Shown here: positions 20,324 through 29,292 of the stretch, one piece after another
How the letters are laid out: each line of letters begins with the position of its first letter
How positions within the stretch are numbered: position 1 is the first letter of the stretch
Origin: Methylobacterium sp. Leaf91
GTDB lineage: Bacteria; Pseudomonadota; Alphaproteobacteria; Rhizobiales; Beijerinckiaceae
Direction of reading: 5' to 3'
NCBI RefSeq assembly: GCF_001422815.1
Contig: NZ_LMMP01000045.1
Location: forward strand, 188,504-252,503
DNA length: 64,000 bases
Notes under the pieces: model-generated
Database searches by the model: none
What the model was told of the DNA's origin: nothing
The model's input: only the letters and a program-made list of their open reading frames with translations
Made by a program: the position numbers and the translations under genes

Positions 20324-21244
20324 TCAACGCACCACCATCGCATCGGGTGTACGCTGCTCAAGGGAACTGAGTTCGACTTCATCGACCTCGACGCTCACGG
20401 ACATGCCGAGATCGTCCGCGGGAAACCCGAAGAAGGAGCCGTGCAACGGCACCGCCTGCCGCGGATCGCGGGCGACGGCGACGCGGATGAGGTCGCGATT
20501 GCCGACGATGCCGTTGGTGGGATCGAACTCGATCCAGCCCGCGCCGGGCAGGTAGACCTGAACCCAGGCATGGGTCGAGCCACCGCCCACATGGCGGTTG
20601 CGGTCACCGCGCGGATTGTAGAGGTAGCCGGAGACGAAGCGGGCGGCCATGCCAAGCGCGCGCACGGCCTCGATCATCAGTACCGCGAAATCGCGGCAGC
20701 TTCCGCGCTTGAGGCGCAGGGTTGTGACGGGGTCCTGAACGCCTTTCTCCGAGCGCGCGAGATAGGCGAAGTTGCGCCGGACATGGCGCGTCATCTCGGC
20801 CAGCAGATCCTGCGTGCCGATGCGACCCGCAGGCGGAACGAAGCTACGCGCCCAGGCATCGACCTCGTTCTTCGGATCGCGATGTTCCCGCTCGATGGAG
20901 CGGCTGAGATCCGGCATATCGTCGGCGCCGTAGCCGAAAGGGTAGTAGGCCGCATGCGGCGCGATCGGAAATTCCGGTGCGAGCTCGGGTGTGTGATCGA
21001 GGGTGATCGAGCATTCGAAGGTCAGGGTGGAGGCGCGACCCTGGAATGTCGCCACGGCGACGCAATTTCCGAACACGTCGTGCAACCACCGCAGAGACGA
21101 CGGCTCGGGCGTGATCTTCAGCGTCGCGGCGATCAGGCGCTGGTCATAGCTGTCGCGCGGACGAAACATGATCCGGTGTTCGCCCAAGCCGACGGGCTGG
21201 CGGTACCGGTAGGTCGTAATGTGACGGACGGATAGGATCGGCAC
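20324..21244 (-). CDS. Transglutaminase-like family protein
   Basis: A 306-residue protein if started at the GTG at 21244, where GGAG lies nine bases upstream and the family-typical PILSVRHITTYRYRQPV begins at once. Longer frames reach 21343. The N-terminal domain (about 1-140) carries GEHRIMFRPRDSYDQ. The catalytic core shows RGSCRDFAVLMIEAVRALG (Cys), GGSTHAWVQVYLPG (His) and WIEFDPTNG (Asp), so the triad is complete. Such proteins may act as proteases, amidases or cross-linking enzymes; the substrate is unknown. It precedes the related but His-lacking gene on the same strand. Confidence 0.87.
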   Translation of the reverse strand: MPILSVRHITTYRYRQPVGLGEHRIMFRPRDSYDQRLIAATLKITPEPSSLRWLHDVFGNCVAVATFQGRASTLTFECSITLDHTPELAPEFPIAPHAAYYPFGYGADDMPDLSRSIEREHRDPKNEVDAWARSFVPPAGRIGTQDLLAEMTRHVRRNFAYLARSEKGVQDPVTTLRLKRGSCRDFAVLMIEAVRALGMAARFVSGYLYNPRGDRNRHVGGGSTHAWVQVYLPGAGWIEFDPTNGIVGNRDLIRVAVARDPRQAVPLHGSFFGFPADDLGMSVSVEVDEVELSSLEQRTPDAMVVR

Positions 21245-21460
21245 GTTCACAGGCTCCGCAGCACCGGTCGGTACCACTCTCTTGGATCGATGCAATGCAA
21301 GAGGTGCGCCCAACGTCATGGCGGCCCGTGATGTCGCCTTCACGGCACAGGAGTATTGGCCTGAATATCACCGCTGGGGCAATGCTCCTTGAGCTGGTTC
21401 GATAGCGATCGTCATCAAAGTGAAAGCGGCCCTGGCCGATTCATCCGCGGTGGGCAGAGT

Positions 21461-22093
21461 TCAGGGCACTGGCGGAGGAGGATTGCTGGTTGCGTGCTCG
21501 GCTTCCACCAACACATCCTGGGGGCGCCAGGGTTTGGGGATGAAGACCACCCTTTCCGGCAATGCGTCCGGTCGCGGAGCACGTCGGCCGGATGTGACCA
21601 CCATCCTCGCCGTAGGCCACAGCATCGCGACGGCACGCGCCAGTTGCAGGCCGTCCATGACGCCCGACAGCTGGATATCGGCAAAGACCAGAGCGACATC
21701 ACCGCCCCTGTCCCGCATCACGGCCAGAGCCTCTTCCGCCGTAGCGCAGCCGATAGCATCGAGCTCAGTCTCGTCCAGCAGGGCGACTGCCAAGCCTTGT
21801 GTCGATGCGTCATCCTCGACCACGAGGGCGAGGCGGCCGGATTTACGAATCGGCGCGGAGATAACGGGATCGGGCTCAGGCGTGGCTTCCGGCTGGTGGA
21901 CCTGACGAACGAGGGCAGCCAAGTTCTCCGGAATGCCCTCGGCGATCAGGTCGTCATAGAAGGACGCGAGGGCTTCGCCGATTTGGTCGAGGGCGAGGCC
22001 AGGCGCGAGCGTATCGTTGCCTGCGCGCTTTTTCGGAACATCCTTGAAAGGAGTAGGCGAACGATTGTTCGACGGGCCTTTCGGATCGAGCAC
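21461..22093 (-). CDS. Response regulator with an N-terminal NepR-like anti-sigma segment
   Basis: A 210-residue protein started at GTG 22093 behind GGAGG. Residues 36-67 (DQIGEALASFYDDLIAEGIP, then ENLAALVRQV) match the core of NepR anti-sigma factors: IG-x2-L, YD-x-L-I, E-x-IP, L-x2-L. Residues about 87-200 are a receiver domain with acidic pocket E93-D94-D95, phospho-acceptor D139 (VFADIQLSG), S168 (VVTSG) and K187 (FIPKPW). Joining a NepR segment to a receiver is the reverse of PhyR, which joins a sigma-like domain to a receiver. A role in the general stress response is inferred. A weak promoter-like match (GCAAC-N17-CGTT) lies at 22150-22175. No partner kinase is adjacent. Confidence 0.75.
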   Translation of the reverse strand: MLDPKGPSNNRSPTPFKDVPKKRAGNDTLAPGLALDQIGEALASFYDDLIAEGIPENLAALVRQVHQPEATPEPDPVISAPIRKSGRLALVVEDDASTQGLAVALLDETELDAIGCATAEEALAVMRDRGGDVALVFADIQLSGVMDGLQLARAVAMLWPTARMVVTSGRRAPRPDALPERVVFIPKPWRPQDVLVEAEHATSNPPPPVP

Positions 22094-22283
22094 GTCATCC
22101 CTCCGGTTTTCGTCATCTGCATGGTGCCGCCGCGTGCGGCCCCAAGCTCAACGTAGGGACTCAGGCGTCAGTTGCTCCCATGGCGCAACAAGGGTTGGGC
22201 CGATGGCGAATCGATCCGGGAAATGCGATTGCTGGGGGGCAGGACCGACGGCGAGATCGGCGCATAAATGCGGTTAAGCGCGG

Positions 22284-23429
22284 TCACTCCACCGAGGCGT
22301 CGGCATAGGCCATGACGCCCGAGAGAGAGCGGACATCGCGGTAGCGAGCACCACGAGTGCTCATCATCGTCTCGAACTTCTCATGAACCTGGGCCACCGA
22401 CAGGCTAGCTGCCTTGCGGCGACCGCGTTGGGCCGCAAAGAAGATGGAACGGTTGGCGCGCGCCGGGCCCGGCAGCATCTGGGCGGCCGCGGATGTCGGC
22501 TTGTCGACGACGGTAGCGAGGAACTCCTCGGCATCGTCGGGACCGAGGAAGTGGGCGAGGTACACTTCGCCCAGGGTCAGCTCGCGGCCGATACGCAGGG
22601 AGATTCGCGCCGCGTCGCGTTTCAGCATCTCACCTGCCATCAGTGCGGCGAGATAGGGGTCACGCCGCAATTCGAGGATGCGGGTCCGCTCGGCGGCATC
22701 TGCCACGCTCGGCTTGCCGTTATCGCCGGAGACCACGAGGGCCGCTTCCTGCGTCAGGCCGTATTTCGCTCCGAAGTCGCGCACAACACCGAGCCAGGTG
22801 CGCTCGATGAACTGAAATAGGCCGGTCGCCGAGGACGTCTTGGCCTGCACTTCGGTGATGAAGCTCGACTCTTTGTCGGCTACCGCCATCAGCAGGACGG
22901 GGTCGGTCTGTACGGCCTGCGCAGCGCGGACGATCTTCTGCACCAAGTGGCGGCGAATCTTCATCGGTCCGAATTCGAGGATATCGTTCGGGTCGCCGAC
23001 AGCGCTTTCGGTCAACAGGTAATCGTAGGAGACACGATCGACGGCATTGGAGCCAATTTCGGTGTCGAGGTCGTGGACGGGGGCAAAGGCTGAGGATGAC
23101 GTGAGTACGGTGGGTGGAGCTTCTAGAACTCCCGGGACCGCCGACTGAATTCTGGGCTTCGGCATCGACAGCTCGGTCATCGCCTGAGCCGATTGTACCA
23201 CGGCGCCGAAGCCACTGGTGCCGGTGCCGTTGAGAACGACGGCGCTCAGGCCTCCCGCGACCAGCATCATGGCCAGAACGGAGCGGGTGAGGGCGGGGCG
23301 GCTCCCATGGTCGTGTCCGACACGATTCTTGAGCGTCAGCGCATCGGATGAAGTTGCCGCATCACCGCCAGCGCCGAAGCGGCGCGAGGGAGGGGTAACT
23401 CGTGATGATCCGACCTTCTGAACCCGCAT
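22284..23429 (-). CDS. Lytic transglycosylase-like (SLT domain) protein
   Basis: A 381-residue protein from the ATG at 23429. After a basic N-terminus of about 45 residues, one hydrophobic segment (LTRSVLAMMLVAGGLSAVVLN) acts as signal anchor. A spacer leads to a domain at about 150-300 with VLLMAVADKESSFITEVQAKTSSATGLFQFIERTWL. The Glu in DKESSF is the expected catalytic acid, and SSATGLFQF matches the lysozyme-like SLT family. The C-terminal third is of unknown fold. It probably cleaves peptidoglycan in the periplasm. It lies 190 bp upstream of the NepR-like regulator on the same strand. Confidence 0.82.
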   Translation of the reverse strand: MRVQKVGSSRVTPPSRRFGAGGDAATSSDALTLKNRVGHDHGSRPALTRSVLAMMLVAGGLSAVVLNGTGTSGFGAVVQSAQAMTELSMPKPRIQSAVPGVLEAPPTVLTSSSAFAPVHDLDTEIGSNAVDRVSYDYLLTESAVGDPNDILEFGPMKIRRHLVQKIVRAAQAVQTDPVLLMAVADKESSFITEVQAKTSSATGLFQFIERTWLGVVRDFGAKYGLTQEAALVVSGDNGKPSVADAAERTRILELRRDPYLAALMAGEMLKRDAARISLRIGRELTLGEVYLAHFLGPDDAEEFLATVVDKPTSAAAQMLPGPARANRSIFFAAQRGRRKAASLSVAQVHEKFETMMSTRGARYRDVRSLSGVMAYADASVE

Positions 23430-23775
23430 CTGATCGACTCGTCTCCGTGTGGTGGCGCACATCGGCATTTACGAGGACAGTTGTGGCGACAAAACGGCTA
23501 GGCTCGTGATCATCCCGTGGCGTCGATGGCCACTTTGCGGCAGCTTAGCCATTACGAGCCTTTACCGTCCGCATGCGACAGGGTCGGACGGAAGACACCA
23601 GCAACCACCGGGCATTCACGACAACATTGCATCGGAACTGATCTAGCAAGAACGGCGCTGCCGTAATCGGGCGATACGCATCATTCTAGGCAGGCAAGGC
23701 CAAGCTGGGAGCTTTTAGAAACAGCTGCCAATTCTTAGCCTGCAAGGCGTCGCCAGAGACGCCAGGATAGTCGAA
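23430..23775. other. Intergenic region without recognised features
   Basis: Roughly 345 bases between the transglycosylase-like start and the tRNA-His 3' end. It must contain the promoter of the former and a place for tRNA transcript termination. I see no coding frame, repeat or strong hairpin. Confidence 0.4.
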
Positions 23776-23852
23776 TGGTACCACTGCCCCGGCTCGAACG
23801 GGGGACCTCTTGATCCACAATCAAGCGCTCTAACCAACTGAGCTACAGCGGC
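23776..23852 (-). tRNA. tRNA-His (anticodon GTG)
   Basis: The minus strand folds as a full cloverleaf of 77 bases with encoded CCA. Acceptor GCCGCTG pairs with CAGTGGT. The D-arm is GCTC/GAGC, and the anticodon stem CTTGA/TCAAG encloses TTGTGGA (anticodon GTG at 23816-23818 on the plus strand). The T-arm is CCCCG/CGGGG with TTCGAGC. The discriminator base is A73 and the base before G1 is T, so no G-1 is encoded. This is the known alphaproteobacterial departure from the usual histidine tRNA identity. Confidence 0.95.
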
Positions 23853-24041
23853 ACTCGGGCTGCGATGTATCCTGAGGCTGCGGGCATTTCAAGCGTTAGA
23901 GACGCAAGGAATGCAGAATGGGGAAAACTCTTCGCCCCATCGATGCCGCCGGACGTGGAAATTCGGTCGACGGACCTTGCACCCCACCCCTAAGGTGCCG
24001 CGGTCTTCGTACCCCTTTCGTGCCAATCCCCCCGTCGGTCG

Positions 24042-25919
24042 ATGAACTCAGAAACCGCGCCGCGCCGTGGATCTCCCGCCGGCCAGCTGCTGGTCCACGT
24101 GCCAAGCCGATTGCGTGCCCTGGTGCGCGGCAGCGAAGCCGGGCTCGTGGCGCTGGCCGCCTGCGTCGGCGCGATCGCCGGGATCGCAGTCTCGGCCATG
24201 AGTCTCGCGACGCAGGGCCTGCGCGAGATCCTCTATCGATTACCGCACGGCGCCCGTCTCAGCGCTTCGACGGATGTGGCCCCGATCCTCATTCTGGTCG
24301 GCCCGGCCGTCGGCGGTCTCATCCTCGGCCTGATCGCCCTGGGCTTGGCTCGTCGCCGAGGCAGCCCGCAGCAGCCGATCGTCGATCCCATCGAGGCCAA
24401 TGCCCTGCATGGCGGGCGACTCTCGCTGAAGGGGTCGGCTGCCGTGGCGGCGCAAAATGTGATCTCGAACGGCAGCGGTGCATCGGTCGGTCTCGAGGCG
24501 GGCTATACCCAGATCTGCGCCGGCATCGCCTCGCGTCTCGGCCTCTCCTTTGAAATGCGTCGCTCGGATCTACGTACCCTAGTGGGTTGTGGTTCGGCCG
24601 CCGCCATCGCCGCTGCCTTCGGGGCGCCGCTCACGGGGGCATTCTATGCGTTCGAACTCATCATCGGCACCTATTCCATCGCCACTCTCACACCGGTGGT
24701 CGTCTCGGCCCTGTGCGGTAGCCTCGTCGCCAAGGCGCTCGTAACGCAGAGTCCCCTGGTGACTGCCAACGGTTTCGATGTCCTGACGACGAGGGCGGTC
24801 TCCGGAATCGATACGCTACCGAGCCTCGCTCTCGGTTTCGCGTGCGCTGGGCTCGGAATTCTGATCATGCGTGGTGTCACCCTAGTCGAGCAGGGTGTGC
24901 GGGCGACCCGCCTGCCGGCCTTCCTCGCCCCCGCCATCGGCGGTCTCTGCGTTGGCGTCCTGGCCCTAGCTGTCTCCCCGCAGATACTTTCCGGTGGGCA
25001 CGGAGCGCTCCATCTCCATCTCGACACCAACATGCCTGCCATGGGGTTCGGTGCTCTGGCGCTGCTGTTCGTGGCGAAGGCCTCGGCCTCGGCGATCTCG
25101 ATCGGCTCGGGTTTTCGCGGCGGCTTGTTCTTCGCTTCGCTGTTTCTCGGCGCTCTGGCGGGCAAGCTCTTTGCCGCGCTGATGGCGGAGGCAATCCCGG
25201 CCCTTTCCGGCGTTCATGGACTATCCGGCCTGGAGGGACTCACCTTCTTCGCTCTCACACCGCTGGCTTATGCGGTGATCGGCATGAGCGCCCTGGCGGT
25301 GGCAGTCATCGGCGGCCCGCTTACGATGACATTCCTCGCCCTCGAGCTCACCGGCAGCTTTCCGATCACCGGCCTCGTACTGGTGGCGGTGATCGCCTCG
25401 TCGATGACCGTGCGGAAGACCTTCGGCTATTCCTTTGCCACCTGGCGCTTCCACCTTCGCGGCGAAAGCATCCGTAGCGCGCATGATATCGGCTGGATCA
25501 GGTCACTCACCGTTGGGGCGCTCATGCGTCGCGAGGTCGAAACCGTGCCGGTCGATATGAAGCTCTGCGATTTCCTTGCGGCTCATCCCCTCGGCTCGCC
25601 GTCCCGCGTTGTGATGGTGGATAAGGAAGGGCGCTATGCCGGAATCGTGCTGGTGCCCGAGGCTCATGCCCTGGTGACGGCCGATAGCGAGGCCAGTCTC
25701 ATCGAGGCCATGCGCTATACAGACGTGTTCCTCACCGCCGGCATGAATGCCAAACAGGCAGCCTCGGCCTTCGACAGCGCGGAGAGCGAAGCTCTGGCGG
25801 TGGTGGACGATCCGGTCTCGCGTCGGGTGATCGGGCTGCTCACCGAGAGCCACACCCTCAAGCGCTACAGCGAGGAACTCGACCGGCAGCGACGAGCGAT
25901 CATGGGCGACGCTGCGTGA
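24042..25919 (+). CDS. CLC family chloride channel/transporter with C-terminal CBS domains
   Basis: A 625-residue membrane protein. The CLC core (about 25-465) carries SNGSGASVGLEAGYTQ, where the Glu corresponds to the gating glutamate. It also has CGSAAAIAAAFGAPLTGAFYAFEL and GSGFRGGLFFASLFLGALAG, all standard selectivity-filter regions. The last 130 residues (about 490-620) form two CBS-like units, for example VGALMRREVETVPVD and DVFLTAGMNAKQAASAFD, which may bind nucleotides. It moves chloride or other anions, likely as a Cl-/H+ exchanger. It stands alone on the plus strand, followed by a candidate terminator. Confidence 0.92.
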   Translation: MNSETAPRRGSPAGQLLVHVPSRLRALVRGSEAGLVALAACVGAIAGIAVSAMSLATQGLREILYRLPHGARLSASTDVAPILILVGPAVGGLILGLIALGLARRRGSPQQPIVDPIEANALHGGRLSLKGSAAVAAQNVISNGSGASVGLEAGYTQICAGIASRLGLSFEMRRSDLRTLVGCGSAAAIAAAFGAPLTGAFYAFELIIGTYSIATLTPVVVSALCGSLVAKALVTQSPLVTANGFDVLTTRAVSGIDTLPSLALGFACAGLGILIMRGVTLVEQGVRATRLPAFLAPAIGGLCVGVLALAVSPQILSGGHGALHLHLDTNMPAMGFGALALLFVAKASASAISIGSGFRGGLFFASLFLGALAGKLFAALMAEAIPALSGVHGLSGLEGLTFFALTPLAYAVIGMSALAVAVIGGPLTMTFLALELTGSFPITGLVLVAVIASSMTVRKTFGYSFATWRFHLRGESIRSAHDIGWIRSLTVGALMRREVETVPVDMKLCDFLAAHPLGSPSRVVMVDKEGRYAGIVLVPEAHALVTADSEASLIEAMRYTDVFLTAGMNAKQAASAFDSAESEALAVVDDPVSRRVIGLLTESHTLKRYSEELDRQRRAIMGDAA

Positions 25920-26068
25920 AACTGATCCAGTTCCTCGCTGCAAGTCTCGGCCATGCGGATGCGAAGGGCCAAATCACGCACATGCCCGACTGACTCGCAC
26001 TGCATCGGAAATAGTCACCGACGATATCACCCGAACCGGATCACGGTTGCTGTGCGGCACTTATGTAG

Positions 26069-26098
26069 ACGCACGCGGCGAGCGAACACCGCGTGCGT
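26069..26098. terminator. Candidate terminator between convergent CLC and MFS genes
   Basis: A 10-bp perfect stem (ACGCACGCGG, 26069-26078, with CCGCGTGCGT, 26089-26098) and ten-base loop sits between the two stop codons. On the plus strand it is followed by TTGACCTTTC, a weak T-tract. Confidence 0.55.
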
Positions 26099-26122
26099 TT
26101 GACCTTTCGACAGAGCGGCAAT

Positions 26123-27484
26123 TTAGGCGGGCAGCGCCCGGCGTGACTTGCGCATCAGCGCCTCTTCCACCGTGCCGTCACCGTCGAGATAACCGTGGCG
26201 CTTGGGGTTCGGCATGATCAGCGAGCCGATGAAGGCGATGGCGAGCATCGCCGTGACGTACCAGAAGAAGCTGCTTTCCGAGCCGATCTGCTTTAAATAC
26301 AGGGCTACCGCCTCCGCCGTGCCACCGAAGATCGAGTTCGCTACCGCGTAGGAGAGGCCGACCCCCAGCGCCCGGACCTGGGTCGGGAACAGCTCTGCTT
26401 TCACAATGCCGCTGATGCCCGTGTAGAAGCTGATCACCGTGAGGCCGATCATGATCAGACCGAACGAGAGGTAGGGGTTCGTAGTGGAGCCGATCGCCGT
26501 CATTAGCGGCACCACCATCAGCGTGCCGAGCCCGCTATAGAGCAGCATGTTGGTCTTGCGGCCGATCCTATCCGAAAGCCAGCCGAAGAAGGGCTGGATC
26601 ACCATGTAGACGAGGAGCGCCGCAGTAGAGATCTGCGATGCGGTGATCTTGTCGATATGCGCCGTGTTGAAGAGATATTTCGGCATATAGGTGGTGAAAG
26701 TATAGAAGCTCAAGGAGCCGCCGGCGGTGTAGGCGAGTACCACGCAGAACGCCCGCCAATGCTTGAAAAGGGCCGAAAAGGTCCCCGATTCCTTCGAGGC
26801 CATGTCCTCTTTGGTCGCCGTCTCCGCGAGCGACGAACGTAGGAACAGCGCCACCACGGCCGCCATCGCACCGATGAAGAACGGGATGCGCCAGCCCCAG
26901 GCAGTGAGCTGCTGGGCGGTGAGGAAGCTCTGCAGAATGATCAGCACCAGCGAGGCCAGAAGTTGTCCGCCGATTAGGGTAACGTACTGGAACGAGGCGA
27001 AGAATCCACGCTGACCCTTCAGGGCGACCTCGCTCATGTAGGTGGCGCTGGTGCCGTACTCGCCGCCCACGGAAAGGCCCTGGATCATACGTGCGAGCAA
27101 GAGCAGGGCGGGAGCCCAGTGCCCCACGCTGGCATAGGTCGGTAGCACGGCGATCATGAGCGATCCGCCGCACATCATCAGCACCGAGATCATCATCGAG
27201 GTCTTGCGGCCAAGGCGATCGGCGATACGGCCGAACAACCAACCACCGATGGGGCGCATGAAGAATCCGACCGCGAACACGGCGGCGGATTTCAGGAGCT
27301 GACTGGTATCGTCGCCTTCGGGAAAGAAGACCGGCGCAAAGTAGAGGGCAAAGAAGGCGTAGCAATAAAAGTCGAACCACTCGACGAGATTACCCGACGA
27401 CGAGCCCACGATGGCGAATATCCGCCGACGGCGGTCTTCCGGATCGTCAGGCTTCGAAGGATCGATCGCGATAGCGTCGGACAT
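26123..27484 (-). CDS. MHS family MFS transporter (KgtP-like)
   Basis: A 453-residue twelve-helix symporter from the ATG at 27484, with AGGGAG just upstream; a GTG two codons earlier is less well placed. Motifs are those of the metabolite:H+ symporter group: [58 protein letters not shown] and [13 protein letters not shown]. The overall sequence is closest in feel to alpha-ketoglutarate permease, but citrate, proline or betaine symporters share these motifs. It is divergent from the DUF1236 gene. Confidence 0.88.
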   Translation of the reverse strand: MSDAIAIDPSKPDDPEDRRRRIFAIVGSSSGNLVEWFDFYCYAFFALYFAPVFFPEGDDTSQLLKSAAVFAVGFFMRPIGGWLFGRIADRLGRKTSMMISVLMMCGGSLMIAVLPTYASVGHWAPALLLLARMIQGLSVGGEYGTSATYMSEVALKGQRGFFASFQYVTLIGGQLLASLVLIILQSFLTAQQLTAWGWRIPFFIGAMAAVVALFLRSSLAETATKEDMASKESGTFSALFKHWRAFCVVLAYTAGGSLSFYTFTTYMPKYLFNTAHIDKITASQISTAALLVYMVIQPFFGWLSDRIGRKTNMLLYSGLGTLMVVPLMTAIGSTTNPYLSFGLIMIGLTVISFYTGISGIVKAELFPTQVRALGVGLSYAVANSIFGGTAEAVALYLKQIGSESSFFWYVTAMLAIAFIGSLIMPNPKRHGYLDGDGTVEEALMRKSRRALPA

Positions 27485-27757
27485 GGGCACTCCCTACCAT
27501 CCTTGTCGGAGCCCTACCTGGGCCTCTTGGTCGGCGACGTTAAGCGGCGATGGAGAATTCACAAGCGCCTCAACGCGGCTTTCCTACAGCAGGCTGCAAA
27601 TGTCATCCATTCCCTCATCCCCATCGCCCTTCCCGCCATGGCAAAGGTACGTCATCGTCTTCTCCAAGTGGAAATACTTGGAAGTCCGTTACCGTGAAGC
27701 TCGGGCTTAAGTTGCCTGTGCAGTGTGATGACGACGTGGGAAGTAGTTTTAAATCGC

Positions 27758-27783
27758 GGAACGGTTTTGGCAGTCTTCCCGTT
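27758..27783 (+). promoter_or_regulatory. Candidate sigma EcfG (general stress response) promoter
   Basis: GGAAC (27758-27762), a 17-base spacer, then CGTT (27780-27783), which matches the promoter pattern of the alphaproteobacterial stress sigma factor EcfG. It sits 59 bp upstream of the Gly-rich DUF1236 gene on the same strand, leaving room for a short leader. Confidence 0.6.
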
Positions 27784-27842
27784 TCGGCTTCGCGTCGGCG
27801 CCGCGTGGCGTCAGCAATCAACCAAGAGATGGACTGACTGAC

Positions 27843-28718
27843 ATGAGCAAGCTCTTGCGGAGTACGGTGACGGCTGCCGTTCTCGTCGTCGGTGCGGCGA
27901 GTGCTTTCGCCCAAGGTGGGCCTGGAGCAGGTGGCGGTGCGGGTGGCGGCGCAGCGGCAGGCGCCGGTGCGCCCGGCGGTGGCGCAGGTGGTGCCGGATC
28001 GGCTGGTGGCGCCGGCATGCGGGGCGCCGGTGGCGGCGGAGCCGAGCGTGGTGGAGCCGCAGGTGGTATGGAACGCGGTGGTGCCTCGGGGGATCGCGGC
28101 GGCCCTGCGGGTGAGCGCGGTGGCGCGGCTGGAATGGAGCGAGGCGGTGATGCTGGCGGCGAACGAAATGGCCGCATGGAGCAGGGCGAACGCCCGAGTG
28201 CTGGCAGCAGGAGCGATCCCGCAGCCCGGCCGGATCGAGACGGCAAGTCTGATCGAGACGGCAAGTCTGACCGAGACGGCAAGGCTGAGCGAGACGGCAG
28301 GGCCGATCGTGATGAGCGGATGGACGGAAGCGGCAAGGCCGATCGCGGCCTGAAGGATGGCAAAGCGGATCGTGGCGAGAGGAGCGACAGCGACCGGGGT
28401 GATCGAGCCGGGCGTCGAGATCGTGCGGGCCGAGGCGATAGCGGCGCCGTGCGCGGGGCTTATGGCCGACTGGGTGCTCCGCAGCGTACAGAATTTCGCC
28501 AGAGCGTACTTCGTCGCGGGATCCCCCGTCTTGCCGCTGGTGCTTTCGCTCTGACGGTGGGGACCGCAATCGCCCGAAGCTACACTCTCTACGACCTGCC
28601 GCCTGACATCGTGCAGATCGTGCCCGAATACGAAGATTACCGATACGTACTTGTCGACGACGACATCGTCATCGTCGACCCGGACACCTATGAGATTGTG
28701 GACGTCATCCGCGGTTGA
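27843..28718 (+). CDS. Gly-rich secreted protein with C-terminal DUF1236 domain
   Basis: A 291-residue protein with signal peptide MSKLLRSTVTAAVLVVGAASAFA-Q. Residues about 24-110 are almost pure Gly/Ala with scattered ERGG units. Residues about 110-215 are charged repeats of Asp, Arg, Gly, Lys and Ser, including four near-identical 18-bp DNA units. The last 75 residues are a compact domain, TVGTAIARSYTLYDLPPDIV then YRYVLVDDDIVIVDPDTYEI, matching DUF1236. The family is exported and of unknown function, often stress-associated in Hyphomicrobiales. A sigma EcfG-type promoter lies upstream. Confidence 0.8.
   Translation: MSKLLRSTVTAAVLVVGAASAFAQGGPGAGGGAGGGAAAGAGAPGGGAGGAGSAGGAGMRGAGGGGAERGGAAGGMERGGASGDRGGPAGERGGAAGMERGGDAGGERNGRMEQGERPSAGSRSDPAARPDRDGKSDRDGKSDRDGKAERDGRADRDERMDGSGKADRGLKDGKADRGERSDSDRGDRAGRRDRAGRGDSGAVRGAYGRLGAPQRTEFRQSVLRRGIPRLAAGAFALTVGTAIARSYTLYDLPPDIVQIVPEYEDYRYVLVDDDIVIVDPDTYEIVDVIRG
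28233..28304 (+). repeat. 18-bp tandem repeat inside the DUF1236 gene
   Basis: Four consecutive units of GATCGAGACGGCAAGTCT: the first two are identical, the third and fourth diverge slightly. They encode DRDGKS, DRDGKS, DRDGKA and ERDGRA. The repeat is in frame, so gain or loss of units would only change linker length. Confidence 0.85.
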
Positions 28719-29292
28719 TCTTCATCTGTGGTGTCCTCGAGGGGAACTTCCTCTGGCGAAGCGCATACGCTGTCGAATTGTGAACCGTAGCGCGTGATGC
28801 TTTGCCGGATCGAAGTGGTGACGTGAGAACAGAGTCCAGGCTCCGGACAAGCTGTCATCAGCGATCCGGAGCCTGGATGTTTCAGGCAAGGGCTTATGTT
28901 TGGTCCGCGTATCAAACGACCTGCGAGGTTGGGCCTCTTCCTCTTACTAAACTCTGCAGCGCCGCATGAGTGCAACAGGCTAGGTTGAGAACGTCATTCT
29001 CAGGCTGCGCCTGACGCGTGCGCTTGGCGAGATCACAGCGAGGTGAAAGACTGAGACTTCTATGCGAGTGATCGCAGCGAGTTTCGCTTTCCGGCAGGAG
29101 GGCAGCTAAGTCAGGGCCTTTCAGCAGGCCTTTGGCTACTCATGTGCCGAGCTTCGAATAAAGGTCGCCAGTGTCTCGACATTAATCCCCGAAGCCGGGG
29201 CGTCGTCGACCATTGGTTCAGTTTCCTTCAAGTCGTGGCAGAGCTTTCTTGGAGAAGCGAAGTCTTGTCCAGTGAGATGAACGCAATGACGC
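28719..29292. other. Non-coding region between DUF1236 gene and hrcA
   Basis: About 570 bases without a convincing gene. Its main feature is a perfect 13-bp inverted repeat at 28835-28877. The rest shows a small pyrimidine/purine-skewed stretch but no tRNA, known small RNA or insertion sequence that I recognise. Confidence 0.45.
28835..28877. terminator. Perfect 13-bp inverted repeat, possible terminator
   Basis: TCCAGGCTCCGGA (28835-28847) and its exact complement (28865-28877) enclose a 17-base loop, 117 bp after the DUF1236 stop. The following TGTTTC is a poor T-tract, so a protein-binding site or small-RNA end is also possible. Confidence 0.45.
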
